Shown: positions 10,338 to 19,759 of the stretch, piece by piece
Numbering within the stretch: the stretch's first letter is position 1
Layout: the number at the start of each line of letters is the position of its first letter
Assembly: GCA_017311185.1 (NCBI GenBank)
Contig: JAESUZ010002594.1
Location: 620,001 to 684,000 of the forward strand
Direction of reading: 5' to 3'
Length of the DNA stretch: 64,000 nucleotides
Origin: Proteles cristata cristata
Lineage: Eukaryota > Chordata > Mammalia > Carnivora > Hyaenidae
The notes under the pieces: generated by a model
Database searches by the model: none
What the model was told of the DNA's origin: nothing
Seen by the model: only the letters and a program-made list of their open reading frames with translations
Program-made: the position numbers and the translations under genes

Positions 10338-10754
10338 CACTGTATGAGGTTTTAAACCAGCTCTCTTATATGCGACCGGCCTCCTGTCACCGCCACCATG
10401 TCTGTCCCTGCCCGGTCCTCCTCCTCCTTGTCCCCAGACTTCAGTACCCCTTGCCATGCTGCTGTTTTGCTATCCCACCCCTGCGCTGGCGCCCTCCCCA
10501 GCCTGCTCTGACTCCAGCAGCCTATGCTGGGCCGTCCCCTCACCAAGATAGTCCCTCTAGCCTACGGTGGCTCCAGTGGTCCAGCTCAGGTCACTGCCAG
10601 TGCTACCTCCCTGCCTAGATGTCTTCTTCACATCTCATCTGGGCCCTGGCACAGCCATCTCTGCCTCACACGGGGCCCTATCTTGTGTGGCCCCACCTCG
10701 TGGCTTTTGGACTGAACTGTTTACAAAAGGAAGGGATAGGGATAGAGGAAGGGG
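10338..10754. other. GC-rich intergenic segment, unidentified
   Basis: A roughly 400-base GC-rich island-like stretch in AT-rich surroundings. It holds GCCACCATGTCTGTC (10391-10405), which looks like a Kozak start, but the frame breaks within about 45 codons. It could be an old retrocopy or ERV remnant; I do not recognise it. Confidence 0.35.
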
Positions 10755-10870
10755 GAAAATTATATATAATATAAAATATAAAATATATTTATATAAAATA
10801 TATAAATAAATTTGTATGAGTAAATATATAATCATATATAAGTATAATATATAAATATGTATATAAAACA
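10755..10870. repeat. AT-rich low-complexity tract
   Basis: Irregular TATAA/ATATAAA repetition over about 115 bases, followed at 11068-11125 by a second AT-rich patch. Confidence 0.85.
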
Positions 10871-11129
10871 AAATGCCTTAAGAATTTGCGCTGATACTTC
10901 CACTTCAAATAAAATAACCACAAGCCTTTTACTTAACCTAGTCTATATTATATCTGTATTTCTTTTCTTCCACACTGAGAAAAGACCCTGTTTTCTCAAG
11001 GACATAGAATTATAGAGGGTTATAGAATTAACATAGCCCATGATTATTCATTTATTTTACCCCACAGTTTATAATGTGTAGGTAATATGTATAATACATA
11101 TACAATATATTTTATATATGGCTTACACC

Positions 11130-12084
11130 AGCTCTTCGTATATTGATGTTGCTCTAGTCATTTTATTTGTCTAAAGGTTTTTCTTAGATCCTTCAGCAAT
11201 GGCTCATCCACTTAGCTAGTGAATGGTTGGCAGCAGTTACCTCTACCTTTCTTTCAAACATTCAAATTGGTTTTGGTGAAGATCAAATCCTTGGTGCACA
11301 ATTTTTCCCTTGACTCTATTAAGGTATATTCTGTTTTCTTCTGACTTAGAGCATTCTTGTCAACCCCCTAAGGACAATATAATTTTCCCCCTTTTATAGG
11401 ACACTCAACACCTTCTGCCTAATATGATGAAATGAGTTTTTTCCTTGAAGTCCCACAATTTTATGACCACATGACTATGTTGGTCATTCTGAATCAATAT
11501 TCTTTTATATATAGGGTTTTAAAAATATTTCTTCCCTTGATTTACAGCTTTTTGTACTTATTTTCTTCCCGTTTTGATTTTCTTCTTTACATCTACTATT
11601 ATCTGTGTGTTAGAGCTCCTGATCCTTGTTACCTAACTCTAGTATTGGTCACTGTCTCTTGAATCCTTAATATCTTTTCATTTATTTTCAACCTGAACAA
11701 TTTTTTTACCTTCTACTTCTCTTGAGGCACTATCAGTCGTATTTATTCAGTCTTCTATTCCTTTTAGTTTATAGTCTTCATTTCTGAAAAGACTTTTTCT
11801 TTTATTTCCATTTATTTCCTGAGTTTAATCACCTCATAGTTGCATTTTTTTCAAATTCTGACTTCTGTTGCTCTTTTATTCCTTGTATCATTTCCTCAGT
11901 ACCTTTCAGCTCATTTGGAAATAGTGAATTAGATTATTCTGCTTGTGGGCACGTCTGTCTGGTGTGTTTTCCTTGATTGGAGGGATGTTGTTATTCTCCT
12001 TGTTCTCATTCTTAGAATAACTTTGTGTGGGATTTGCCCTTGAGGCTTTTCTCTCATTTTTTTTGGAAACACGTTTTCCTGAAC
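11130..12084. other. T-rich intergenic, possible antisense L1 remnant
   Basis: T-rich plus strand, especially 11490-11940, resembling antisense ancient L1 in texture. No landmark is firm enough to name it. Confidence 0.3.
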
Positions 12085-12240
12085 TTGTAGGGGGCGTCGT
12101 TCAGGAGGGACCTGTAGGGGGCGTGGTTCAGGATGCATGTGTAGGGGGCGTGGTTCAGGGGAGACCTGTAGGGGGCGTGTTCCGGATGCACTCATAGGGG
12201 GTGTGGTTCAGGAGGGACCTGTAGGAAAAATGGTTCAGGA
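12085..12240. repeat. 27-bp minisatellite, about six units
   Basis: The word GTAGGGGGCGTGGTTCAGG recurs with starts at 12087, 12114, 12141, 12168, 12194 (diverged) and 12221 (degenerate), spacing 27, 27, 27, 26 and 27. Several units carry GGGGGCGTGG, a KLF/Sp1-type GC/GT box. Confidence 0.9.
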
Positions 12241-12349
12241 TAGCTTTTCTGACTTCACAGAGCTCCCTCTGCTGTCGTGTTTTATATAATACTTGAAAAA
12301 AAACTCGTGCTCTGTATGGTTTTCTAGCTTGGTTCCCCTTCTCCACTAT

Positions 12350-12498
12350 TGTGGGGAGAGAGGCAGAGGGAAAGAGGATCTTAAGCAGGCTCCATGCTCA
12401 GCGCAGAGTCCAATGCGGGGGCTCGAACTCACGACCCTGGGATCATGACCTCAGCCAAAATCCAAAATCAGATGCTCAACTGGCCATCCAGATGCACT
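12350..12498 (-). mobile_element. SINEC, minus strand, partial
   Basis: AGAGGATCTTAAGCAGGCTCC through GGGGCTCGAACTCAC to a decayed head. The A-tail end is missing. Confidence 0.8.
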
Positions 12499-13635
12499 CT
12501 CCCTTCTCCCCTTTATCAACACCTTCTCTTCCTTTGGCTCTGTTATCCCTTTCTGATTTTCCCCCCCTCTACTTCCAGCAGTTTCTTCTCATTGTGTAGC
12601 ACTATCCTAGAAGGGGGCTGTGCTGGTCAGTTTGAGATCTCCTGGGACCTAGACTCCTCCAGCCCCCTCAGACCGGGGTCCCCTTGCCCTCTTGGCCAGT
12701 AGCTTGGGCATAGCGCTTCTCTGTCCCAACTGCTGTTTCAAATTAGCCTGCTGTGTTTTCCAGTGAATGCCTGTTAGATCTTTTGGGTCGTCTCCTGTTT
12801 TCAAGTGTGTCCTGTCTCCTGTTGTTTTGCTCTGCTCTCTCCCACTCAAATTCCGACACTTCCCAGGTCTTTTAGCTAGTGGGGATGTTGAGACAGGGAA
12901 ACCGAAGGTGATGCAGCCAGGCCGGCCTGAGGACTCAGAGAAGGGGAACCACAGGACTAGCCAGGAGGATCCGTGGCTTCCTGCAGGCTGGAGGTCAACT
13001 GTGAGCCAGCAGGAAGTGAAGGCAGATTTACCAAAAAATACAGAGTGAGAGGTACAGACAGAGCATCCAGGGGACCCGGAAAGGAGAAGAGCATGAAGTA
13101 CCATCTTTGTTGAGGGTCTGGGGGTCTTATTGACGATTGTGGTCTTATTCACACGTCCTCTTAGGCATCCGGGAACTGGTCAGAACAAGGACGGGGTCTG
13201 GGTGTCCATCCTAAGTCACTCGTTTCCTGAAGCCAGAGGTCTTGGGGGATGTAAACCCCTGGTATACTCCATAGATGTGACCTGTTGTGCTGGAAGGTAC
13301 CATTATCTCCTTGTCCCTCACAAGAGGGACATATTCTATCTGCGTGTGTTGAGTGGGGTGGGGTGCTGGCCAGAGCAAGAATAGAAGCTGAACAAGGAGC
13401 AAAGGGAAAAAATGGGCTGGGGTCCCTTTGAGACAGTGAAACTGAAGGGACCTTGTGGGGGGAAAAAAAAAATTCTGTGAGCTCTGCTCTTACTTTCTCT
13501 GGGCTTGAATTTGATTTCCATCCTGTACGAAGCCAAGGACCCTCTGGGCTGGTCCTGTGGGACCTGCTCTGGGTCCTCGTGATGAGGTTTTGGGGTGATG
13601 GTCGGGTGGTCCGGAGCCAACGGCCAAAGAAGAAT
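12499..13635. other. Unidentified sequence next to a candidate retroviral LTR
   Basis: Carries a 167-codon open frame on the minus strand (13152-12649) and a 107-codon one (13659-13336), both without a recognisable domain. Since an LTR-like segment lies just downstream (13636-14296, minus), this could be internal leader sequence of the same element. That is an inference from adjacency only. Confidence 0.3.
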
Positions 13636-14296
13636 CCTTGAAGACGTCTTTGGTGCCAAAAGGTGATTTTATTAAAGCACGGGGACAGGACCCAGTGGCA
13701 GAAGGAGCTGTGCTGGGTTGTGAAGAATAGCTGGTTTTATACTAGGGACTTGGGGAGGTAAAGTCAAAAGGGAGGCCTTGAGAGGGGCTTAGATGCGCTA
13801 AAGAGGACTTCTAAGATCCCTGAGGCTAAGGTTGTTTTCCCTCTAGCAAGGTATTAACATTGAAACAACACAGAGTTCCTGGAGAAACATTTTACTCTGC
13901 CAGCTTCAAGTATCTGTCAATGGGCTGCAGGTTATAAGGAAATTAAAATTTTTTTCTTAATGTTTTATTTATTTCTGAGAGAGAGAGAGACAGCATGAGC
14001 AGGGGAGGGTCAGAGAGAGAGGGAGACACAGAATCTGAAACAGGCTCCAGGCTCTGAGCTAGCTGTCAGCACAGAGCCTGACTCAAGGTTCGAATCCACA
14101 AGCCGTGAGATCATGACCGGAGCGGAAGTTGGATCCTTAACCGACCGAGGTCCCCAGGCGTCCCAGGAAATTTAATCTCACCTGCCATTTCCTTCTTGCC
14201 TGTGTTCCTCACATTGTGCTGAGGAGTGATGTTGGGGCTCCAGGAAACTGAGGCTATAGGTTGGAGATTAGGCTGTTGATAAGATTGCTTTTGGAG
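13636..14296 (-). mobile_element. Candidate endogenous retroviral LTR, antisense, split by a SINE
   Basis: Read on the minus strand, unique-looking sequence (14296-14166 and 13944-13690) leads into a TATA-like TATAAAACC (about 13742) and then CTTTAATAAAATCACC (about 13675-13660). About 20-30 bases later comes a segment ending in ...CTCATCA (about 13578). TATA, AATAAA and a short R/U5-like tail in this order suggest a class I ERV LTR. A SINEC interrupts it at 13945-14164. No gag, pol or env coding sequence was recognised beside it. Confidence 0.4.
13945..14164 (-). mobile_element. SINEC, minus strand, inside the LTR-like element
   Basis: AATGTTTTATTTATTTCTGAG start and an inverted head ending GGTCCCCAGGCGTCCC. 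AGGAAATT.AA flanks it on both sides (about 13938 and 14164). Confidence 0.9.
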
Positions 14297-14393
14297 CACC
14301 CGGGTGGCTCAGTCGGTTGTGCTTCCGGCTTCCGCTCCGGTCAGGATCTCGCTGTTTGTGGGTTTGTGCCCCACATCAGGCTCTGTCTCATTG
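14297..14393 (+). mobile_element. SINEC head (5' half only)
   Basis: GGAGCACCCGGGTGGCTCAG through the B-box region to CATCAGGCTCTGTC, then it stops. The normal CT-rich middle and tail are absent; L1-type 3' sequence follows. Confidence 0.8.
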
Positions 14394-14545
14394 CTTAGAC
14401 CTGTGCCTGTGTCACTTTGCCCTCATCCACTTGTGTTTGGTGTCATGGGGACAGCTTGTTGCCTAATTTTGTAATTGTTGGAAATAATGTTTGGAAACTA
14501 ATGTGACAATAAACTATTTGTAAAAAAATAAAAATTAAAAAATTG
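14394..14545 (+). mobile_element. L1 3'-terminal fragment directly after a SINE head
   Basis: TGGAAACTAATGTGACAATA... followed by AACTATTTGTAAAAAAATAAA mirrors the felid L1 3' end seen antisense at 3424-3470 (ACTTGACAATAAACTATTT). The tail is A-rich. The upstream 100 bases fit 3'UTR sequence but I cannot confirm that. Confidence 0.6.
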
Positions 14546-14673
14546 AATCCCAAGCAAGCTCTGCACTGTCAATGTGGAGCCTGATGTGGGCTTGAACTCA
14601 CAAACCGCGAGAGCTAGATTTTAGCTGAAATCAAGAGCCAAATGCTTAACTGACTGAGCCACCCAGGCGCCCC
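14546..14673 (-). mobile_element. SINEC, minus strand, truncated at its tail end
   Basis: AATCCCAAGCAAGCTCTGCAC to GAGCCACCCAGGCGCCCC. The oligo-T/GA portion expected at the left is missing where the chimera joins. Confidence 0.85.
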
Positions 14674-14984
14674 TCATTGTTCTGCCTCTTATGAGAGAAT
14701 TTAGTGAAATTCAAAAATCATGCCACTACCATTGTCTGAGAATGCTGTCATTCATTTTTACAGTGTACAAATACAGAAAAGTTTACAGTAGAAGTGAGTT
14801 TTCCTGCACATAAGTTATACCTTGACAAAGTTGATTTTAAATATTAAAAACAGAAGTTAACCTTTACTCTTACTATCTGGAGATAAGCATTCTTAACATT
14901 TTGGCATAGTTCCTTCCAAGATATCAGTAATGATCATATATTTTTTCCTTACTAATACTGTTTACTTAATTATTATTTTTTTTT
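14674..14984. other. Intergenic AT-rich, nothing recognised
   Basis: No coding potential or named repeat seen. Confidence 0.35.
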
Positions 14985-15192
14985 AGTTTAAAAGAAGTTT
15001 TAAGTTTATTTTTCAGAGACAGAGAGAGACAGTAGGAGTGGGGCAGGGTCAGAGAAAGAGGAAGACACAGAATCTGAAACAGGCTCCAGGTTCTGAGCTG
15101 GCTGTCAGCACAGAGCCCCATGCGGGGCTCGAATCCACCGTGAGATCATGACCTGAGGCGAAGTCGGACCCTTCACCCACTGAGGCGCCCCT
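14985..15192 (-). mobile_element. SINEC, minus strand
   Basis: AAGTTTATTTTTCAGAGACAG start and a head ending CACTGAGGCGCCCC, with a short deletion in the A-box region. Confidence 0.88.
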
Positions 15193-15238
15193 ACTTATTT
15201 ATTTCAGAGAAGCATTTTCACTTCTAAGACAAAATACA

Positions 15239-15465
15239 GGGGCGCCTGGGTGGCTCAGTCGGTGAAGCATCCAACTTCAGCTCAGGTCATGATCTCATGG
15301 TTCATGGATTCGAGCTCCGCGTGGGGCTCTGTGCTGACAGCCAGCTCAGAGCCTGGAGCCTGTTTCAGATTCTGTGTCTCCCTCTCTCTCTGACCCTCCC
15401 CTGCTCACGCGGTCTCTCTCTCTCTCAGAAATAAATAAAACATTAAATAAATTTAAAAAAAAAAG
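15239..15465 (+). mobile_element. SINEC
   Basis: GGGGCGCCTGGGTGGCTCAG head. GACAAAATACA.G flanks both sides (about 15229 and 15465). Confidence 0.93.
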
Positions 15466-15519
15466 ACAAAATACAAGTCAAGCAATACAAATATGTCTTT
15501 CAAAAGTTGGTAATCTCCG

Positions 15520-15740
15520 GGGTGCCTGGGTGGCTCAGTCAATTAGCAGCTGACTTCAGCTTAGGTCATGATCTCACAGGTTGTCAGTTCGAGCCCCGCA
15601 TGGGGCTCCATGCTGACAGCTCAGGGCCAGGAGCCCGATTTGGATTCTGTGTCTCCCTCTCTCTCTGCCCCTCCCCAACTTGTGCTTGCATGTGTGAGCA
15701 TGCTCTCTCTCTCTGAAATAAACATTAAATTTTTTTGGTA
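15520..15740 (+). mobile_element. SINEC
   Basis: GGGGTGCCTGGGTGGCTCAG head and a CTGAAATAAACATTAAATTT tail. Confidence 0.9.
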
Positions 15741-15869
15741 AAATTCTTAAAATTTTATTGTTACCTAGTGATGCTTTTTTTTTTCTATAGACTGAGTCAA
15801 AAGATAGATACCTTTACTCCCTATGGATGCATCATACATATAGTACACAAATCCTAGATGCTTAATTCC

Positions 15870-16318
15870 ATTTAAAAAATTTCTAAGTTTATGTATTTAG
15901 AGAGAGAGAGAGAGGGGTGCCTGGGTGGCTTAGTCGGTTAAGCGTCCGACTTTCGCTTAGGTCATGATCTCGCGGTTCGTGGGTTCGAGCCCCGCGTCGG
16001 GCTCTGTGCTGACTGCCAGCTCGGAGCCTGGAGCCTGTTTCAGTCTGTGACTCCCTCTCTCTCTGACCCTCCCCTGCTCACGCTGTCTCTCTCTCTCTCT
16101 CTCCTAGAATAAAAAACATTAAAAAAAAAAAAAAACTGTTTAGAGAGAGAGAGCAAAAGGGGGAGGTGGGCAGAGAAAGGGAGACACAGAATCCCAAGCA
16201 GGCTCCAAGCTGCCAGTGCAGAGCCTGACTCGGAGGCTTGAACTCCCAAACCGGGAGATCATGACCTGAGTCATGATCAAGAGTCAGAAGCTTAACCAAC
16301 TGAGCCACTCAGGGCCCC
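15870..16318 (-). mobile_element. Older SINEC, minus strand, split by a young SINEC
   Basis: Left part AATTTCTAAGTTTATGTATT (about 15879-15912). Right part is from 16137 to the inverted head ending GAGCCACTCAGGGCCCCC. TTTAGAGAGAGAGAG is repeated at both edges of the inserted copy. Confidence 0.85.
15914..16136 (+). mobile_element. SINEC, young felid subfamily, nested in an older SINEC
   Basis: Carries the GACTGCCAGCTCGGAGCCTG block and a TCCTAGAATAAAAAACATT tail with a long A-run. Confidence 0.93.
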
Positions 16319-16399
16319 CTCAATTTAAATTTATATATGCATATATCCACGTAACCACTATTTAGATCAAGGTATAAATCTTTCTCCAAAAACCTCCTT

Positions 16400-17395
16400 T
16401 ATACTTTCAAGTCAATAATCCTCCCCTGAGAAGAAACCACTATCCTGATGTCTGTTACTGTAGATTTGTCTGTCTGTTCTTGAACTTCAAATAAACAAAC
16501 GATGCAGCACTCTTTTGTGCCTGGCTTTTGCTCAGCCATATGTATTTGAGATTCATCCGTATGGTTGTGGGTAAGAGGAGGGTTTGGTTTGTTTTGGTTT
16601 TTCTGTGTGGTATTCATTGTACAAGTTGGAGTGAGTGCATATTTAAGTGTTTTATATCTTTTACTGTAGTAAAATATACATAATGTTACTGAATCGTACA
16701 CTTAAAACGGTTAACATGGTGAATTTTATGTTAAGTTTATTCACAATGCTGGGCAACCATCACCATTAAGCATTTCCAGAACCTTTTCATTACCCCAGAT
16801 AGAAACCTTGTACCATTAACAAATAACCACCCATGCAGCGCCTGGAGGGGGCTCAGTCGGTTGAGCGTCCGACTTCAGCTCAGGTCATGATCACACGGTT
16901 AGTGGGTTTGAGCCTTGCGTCAGGCTCTGTGCTGACAGCTCAGAGCCTGGAGCCTGCTTCGGATTCTGTGTCTCCCTCTCTCTGTGCTCCTCCTCCGATC
17001 ATGCTCTGTCTCTCAAAAATAAATGTTAAAAAAAAAAAACAAATAACCACTCTTCTCCTCAGGCCCTGGTAGCCTCTATCCTGCTTTCTGTCCTTATGAA
17101 TTTACCTGTTCTACATACCTCATAGGAAATAGCATCACATAATATTTGTCTTCTTGCATCTGGCTCATTTCACATAGCACAATGTATTCAAGGTTTATCA
17201 TGTTGTAGCATGTGTCAGAATTTCATTACTTTTTAAGCCTGGATAACGGTCCATGGTGTGTAATTGCCGCATTTTGTTTACTCATTCATCTGTTCATCTA
17301 TTGACTGGTATGTGGGTTGTTTCCTCCTGTTTGTTGGCTGTCGTGAATAAGCACATTTTTTATTTTAGTTGATGCCAGTGGCTTCTTTTCATAAA
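16400..17395 (-). mobile_element. Old L1 fragment, antisense, broken by a SINE
   Basis: 16480-16570 (GCAGCACTCTTTTGTGCCTG, GAGATTCATCCGTATGG) and 17150-17330 (AGGTTTATCATGTTGTAGCA, TTCATCTGTTCATCTATTGA) are recognisable antisense L1 segments. Confidence 0.6.
16834..17040 (+). mobile_element. SINEC
   Basis: GCGCCTGGAGGGGGCTCAGTC head. AACAAATAACCACYC is present before (about 16818) and after (about 17038) as target-site duplication. Confidence 0.9.
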
Positions 17396-17397
17396 GA

Positions 17398-17698
17398 TTG
17401 CATTACGGGCTGAACTGTGATCGCCCCTCTAGCAGAATGCATGTGTTACAGCTCTAATCCCCCATGTGACAGTATCAGAGATAGGGCCTTTCCGGAGGTA
17501 ATTAAAGTTAAATGTGGTGACAGAGCGGGGCCCTAATCCTGTAGGAATGGTGTTTCTCTTAGAAGAGGAGGAGGGGTGCCTGGGCGGCTCCATCAGTTGA
17601 ATGTCTGACCCTTGATTTCGGCTCAGGTCATGATCCCGGGTTCATGGGACTGAGTCCCACATCAGGCTCTCCACTAAAGCATGACACCTGCTTGGGAT

Positions 17699-17730
<32 letters not shown>

Positions 17731-18040
17731 TTCCCCTCTTCCCAGCACTCTCTGTCTCACAAATTAAAAAAAAAAAAAAATACTCTCTAAGAAGAGGAAG
17801 GGACACCAGAGATCTTGTCCTTCTGTGCCTGTGGAAGACCATTCCAGAACACAGTGAGAAGACCACCATCTGCAAGCCAGGAACAGAGGCGTTGCCGGAA
17901 ACCGTCCTTGCTGGTGGCACCTTGACCTCAGTCTTCACGCCTGCAGAACTGTGAGAAAATAAATGTCTATCGTCAAAGCCACTGGGCTGTGATACCTGTA
18001 TTTTAGTTACAATGGCCCAAACCAACGGATATAGATCATA
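17398..18040 (+). mobile_element. MaLR (MLT1/MST-type) LTR, sense, split by a SINE
   Basis: GGGCTGAACTGTGATCGCCCC start, GATAGGGCCTTTCCGGAGGT, then after the SINE CAGAACTGTGAGAAAATAAA. This is the classic order of a MaLR LTR, whose AATAAA lies near 17958. Ancient, non-coding. Confidence 0.75.
17573..17783 (+). mobile_element. SINEC inserted in the MaLR LTR
   Basis: GGGGTGCCTGGGCGGCTCCAT head, a pure TC run near 17700-17725 and a long A-tail. Host CTCT.AGAAGAGGA flanks both sides. Confidence 0.9.
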
Positions 18041-18335
18041 TCAAACTTTTACTCTCATGCGTAATACATGACTGTGTAATTAGAACGTACCCAATTTCCC
18101 CACCCCCTCTGGCATTAGAGAGCGTCAGTCTTTGAATGTTTGCCAATCTGATAGTGAAAAGTAATTTCCATTATGCTGACGAAGAGTGTTATGTTCAGAC
18201 CTCTTCTATGAATTCCTTGTGCATAATCTTTGTACTTTATTTTGCTTATTTGTTTCACATTCTAAAATTGGGATCTTTATTCTGTGGATTTTGTTTTGTA
18301 TGTCGTATGAGATAACGTATCTCACTTTTTCTTCC
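18041..18335. other. Intergenic, nothing recognised
   Basis: AT-rich spacer without coding signal. Confidence 0.35.
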
Positions 18336-18336
18336 A

Positions 18337-18545
18337 TGGCGCCTGGGTGGCTCAGTCAGTCAAGTGTCCGACATGGGCTCAGGTCATGATCTATCTCATG
18401 GTTTGTGAGTTCAAGCCCTGCATCGGGCTCTGAGCTGACAGTGAGAAGACTGCTTGGTTTTATCTCTCCCCCTCTCTGTGCCCCTCCCCTGTTCATGCGC
18501 ATGCACTCTTTCTCTCTAAATAAATAAATTTAAAATATATATATA
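18337..18545 (+). mobile_element. SINEC
   Basis: GGCGCCTGGGTGGCTCAGTC head and a CTAAATAAATAAATTTAAAA tail running into ATATATAT. Confidence 0.9.
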
Positions 18546-18551
18546 TTTGCT

Positions 18552-18704
18552 TTTTTTTTTTTTTTAAGTTTATTTACTTATGTTGAGAGAGAGAGAGAGA
18601 GAGAGCAGAGCCCAACACAGGGCTCGATCTGATGAACCAGGAGTTCGTGACCTGAGCCAGAATCAAGAGTCAGTCGCTTAACTGACTGAGCCACCCAGGC
18701 GCCC
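18552..18704 (-). mobile_element. SINEC, minus strand, middle shortened
   Basis: TTTTAAGTTTATTTACTTATG start, a GA run, then directly the CAGAGCCCAACACAGGGCTC block and an inverted head. Confidence 0.88.
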
Positions 18705-18911
18705 CGATTGTAGTGTTTTTATTCACACTCATGCCCTGGAGGTCCACAGCACGTGCTCTCCCCCGAACCACTTGGCCTGACCCATCCTACTGTGCGTAAA
18801 ATCCCCATCAGGAGTGCAGAGAGAAAATCAACCATTTACACATCCCGCTCTGCTCCCTCTGTTCATCTGTGTCGAGGGGCTGTGGCTGGTATATTAAATT
18901 AAGAATATGCA

Positions 18912-19132
18912 GGGGCGCCTGGGTGGCTTAGTCGGTTAAGCGTCCGACTTTCGCTTAGGTCATGATCTCGCGGTTCGTGGGTTCAAGCCCCGCGTCGGGC
19001 TCTGTGCTGACTGCCAGCTCAGAGCCTGGAGCCTATTTCAGTCTATGACTCCCTCTCTGACCCTCCCCTGCTCACGCTGTCTCTCTCTCTCTCTCTCCTA
19101 GAAATAAAAAATAAATAAATAAAAAAATAAAA
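18912..19132 (+). mobile_element. SINEC, young felid subfamily
   Basis: GGGGCGCCTGGGTGGCTTAG head, GACTGCCAGCTCAGAGCC block and CTCCTAGAAATAAAAAATAA tail. Confidence 0.94.
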
Positions 19133-19439
19133 GGTGCCCCGGGAAAAGCATAGTGGGAACTGAGGCGGAAGCCTAACCTCAGGGCCTTATCTAAGTGGCC
19201 AGACTCTGGATGCGAACAGGGTGGTCACGCTGTGACATGCCAAGGCAGCAACTCAAAATGGCTGATTCTTCATTACACTTACGTCTAACCTTTAAGCATT
19301 TACTGAACTGCATACTCTCATGTTCTAGAAGGGCTAGAAGAAATCGCATGCCCAACCCCCACCCCTTCCCAGGCAGGTGAACCCCGTCTGGTTACGAGTA
19401 TTCAGATTTTTCCCAGTCCCTCCTAAATCAAACAAACAA

Positions 19440-19759
19440 AGACACTTTGGAGATGAGAAGGCTCATTCTAACATGCTTCCTGCCAAGATTATACCTGAGA
19501 GCCATTGTCAATGTGAATAGAGTAGAGTCAAATTTTAGATCTCTAGGCAAAGGTCACCGAGGCTTGAGACAAGGAGATTATAAGAAAAGTTTAGGCTTTT
19601 TAAACATATTTGCAAAACTAGTAAAATATTAGCAGATTAAATCCAATAGCATACTAAATAATACAGCATGACTAAGTAGGGTTTATCTCAGGATTAAAGG
19701 TTAATTCTCCATTAGGAAATTTATCCACATAACTCACCAGATTAAAGAAAAAAGACTAC
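19440..19759 (+). mobile_element. Old L1 ORF2 fragment, sense (left of the ATP5F1C retrocopy)
   Basis: AATATTAGCAGATTAAATCC, GACTAAGTAGGGTTTATCTC and ATAACTCACCAGATTAAAG are degenerate versions of the L1 ORF2 reverse-transcriptase region. The sequence stops exactly at the retrocopy and resumes after it. Confidence 0.75.

Noticed and set aside
10391..10520. Kozak-like GCCACCATGTC start in a GC-rich patch
   Set aside because: The frame ends within about 45 codons, no downstream splice donor makes sense, and the sequence matches no family I know.
12649..13152. 167-codon minus-strand open frame
   Set aside because: No recognisable domain, no splice or promoter context, and it lies in repeat-like sequence next to an LTR-like element. 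Kept only as an unidentified stretch.
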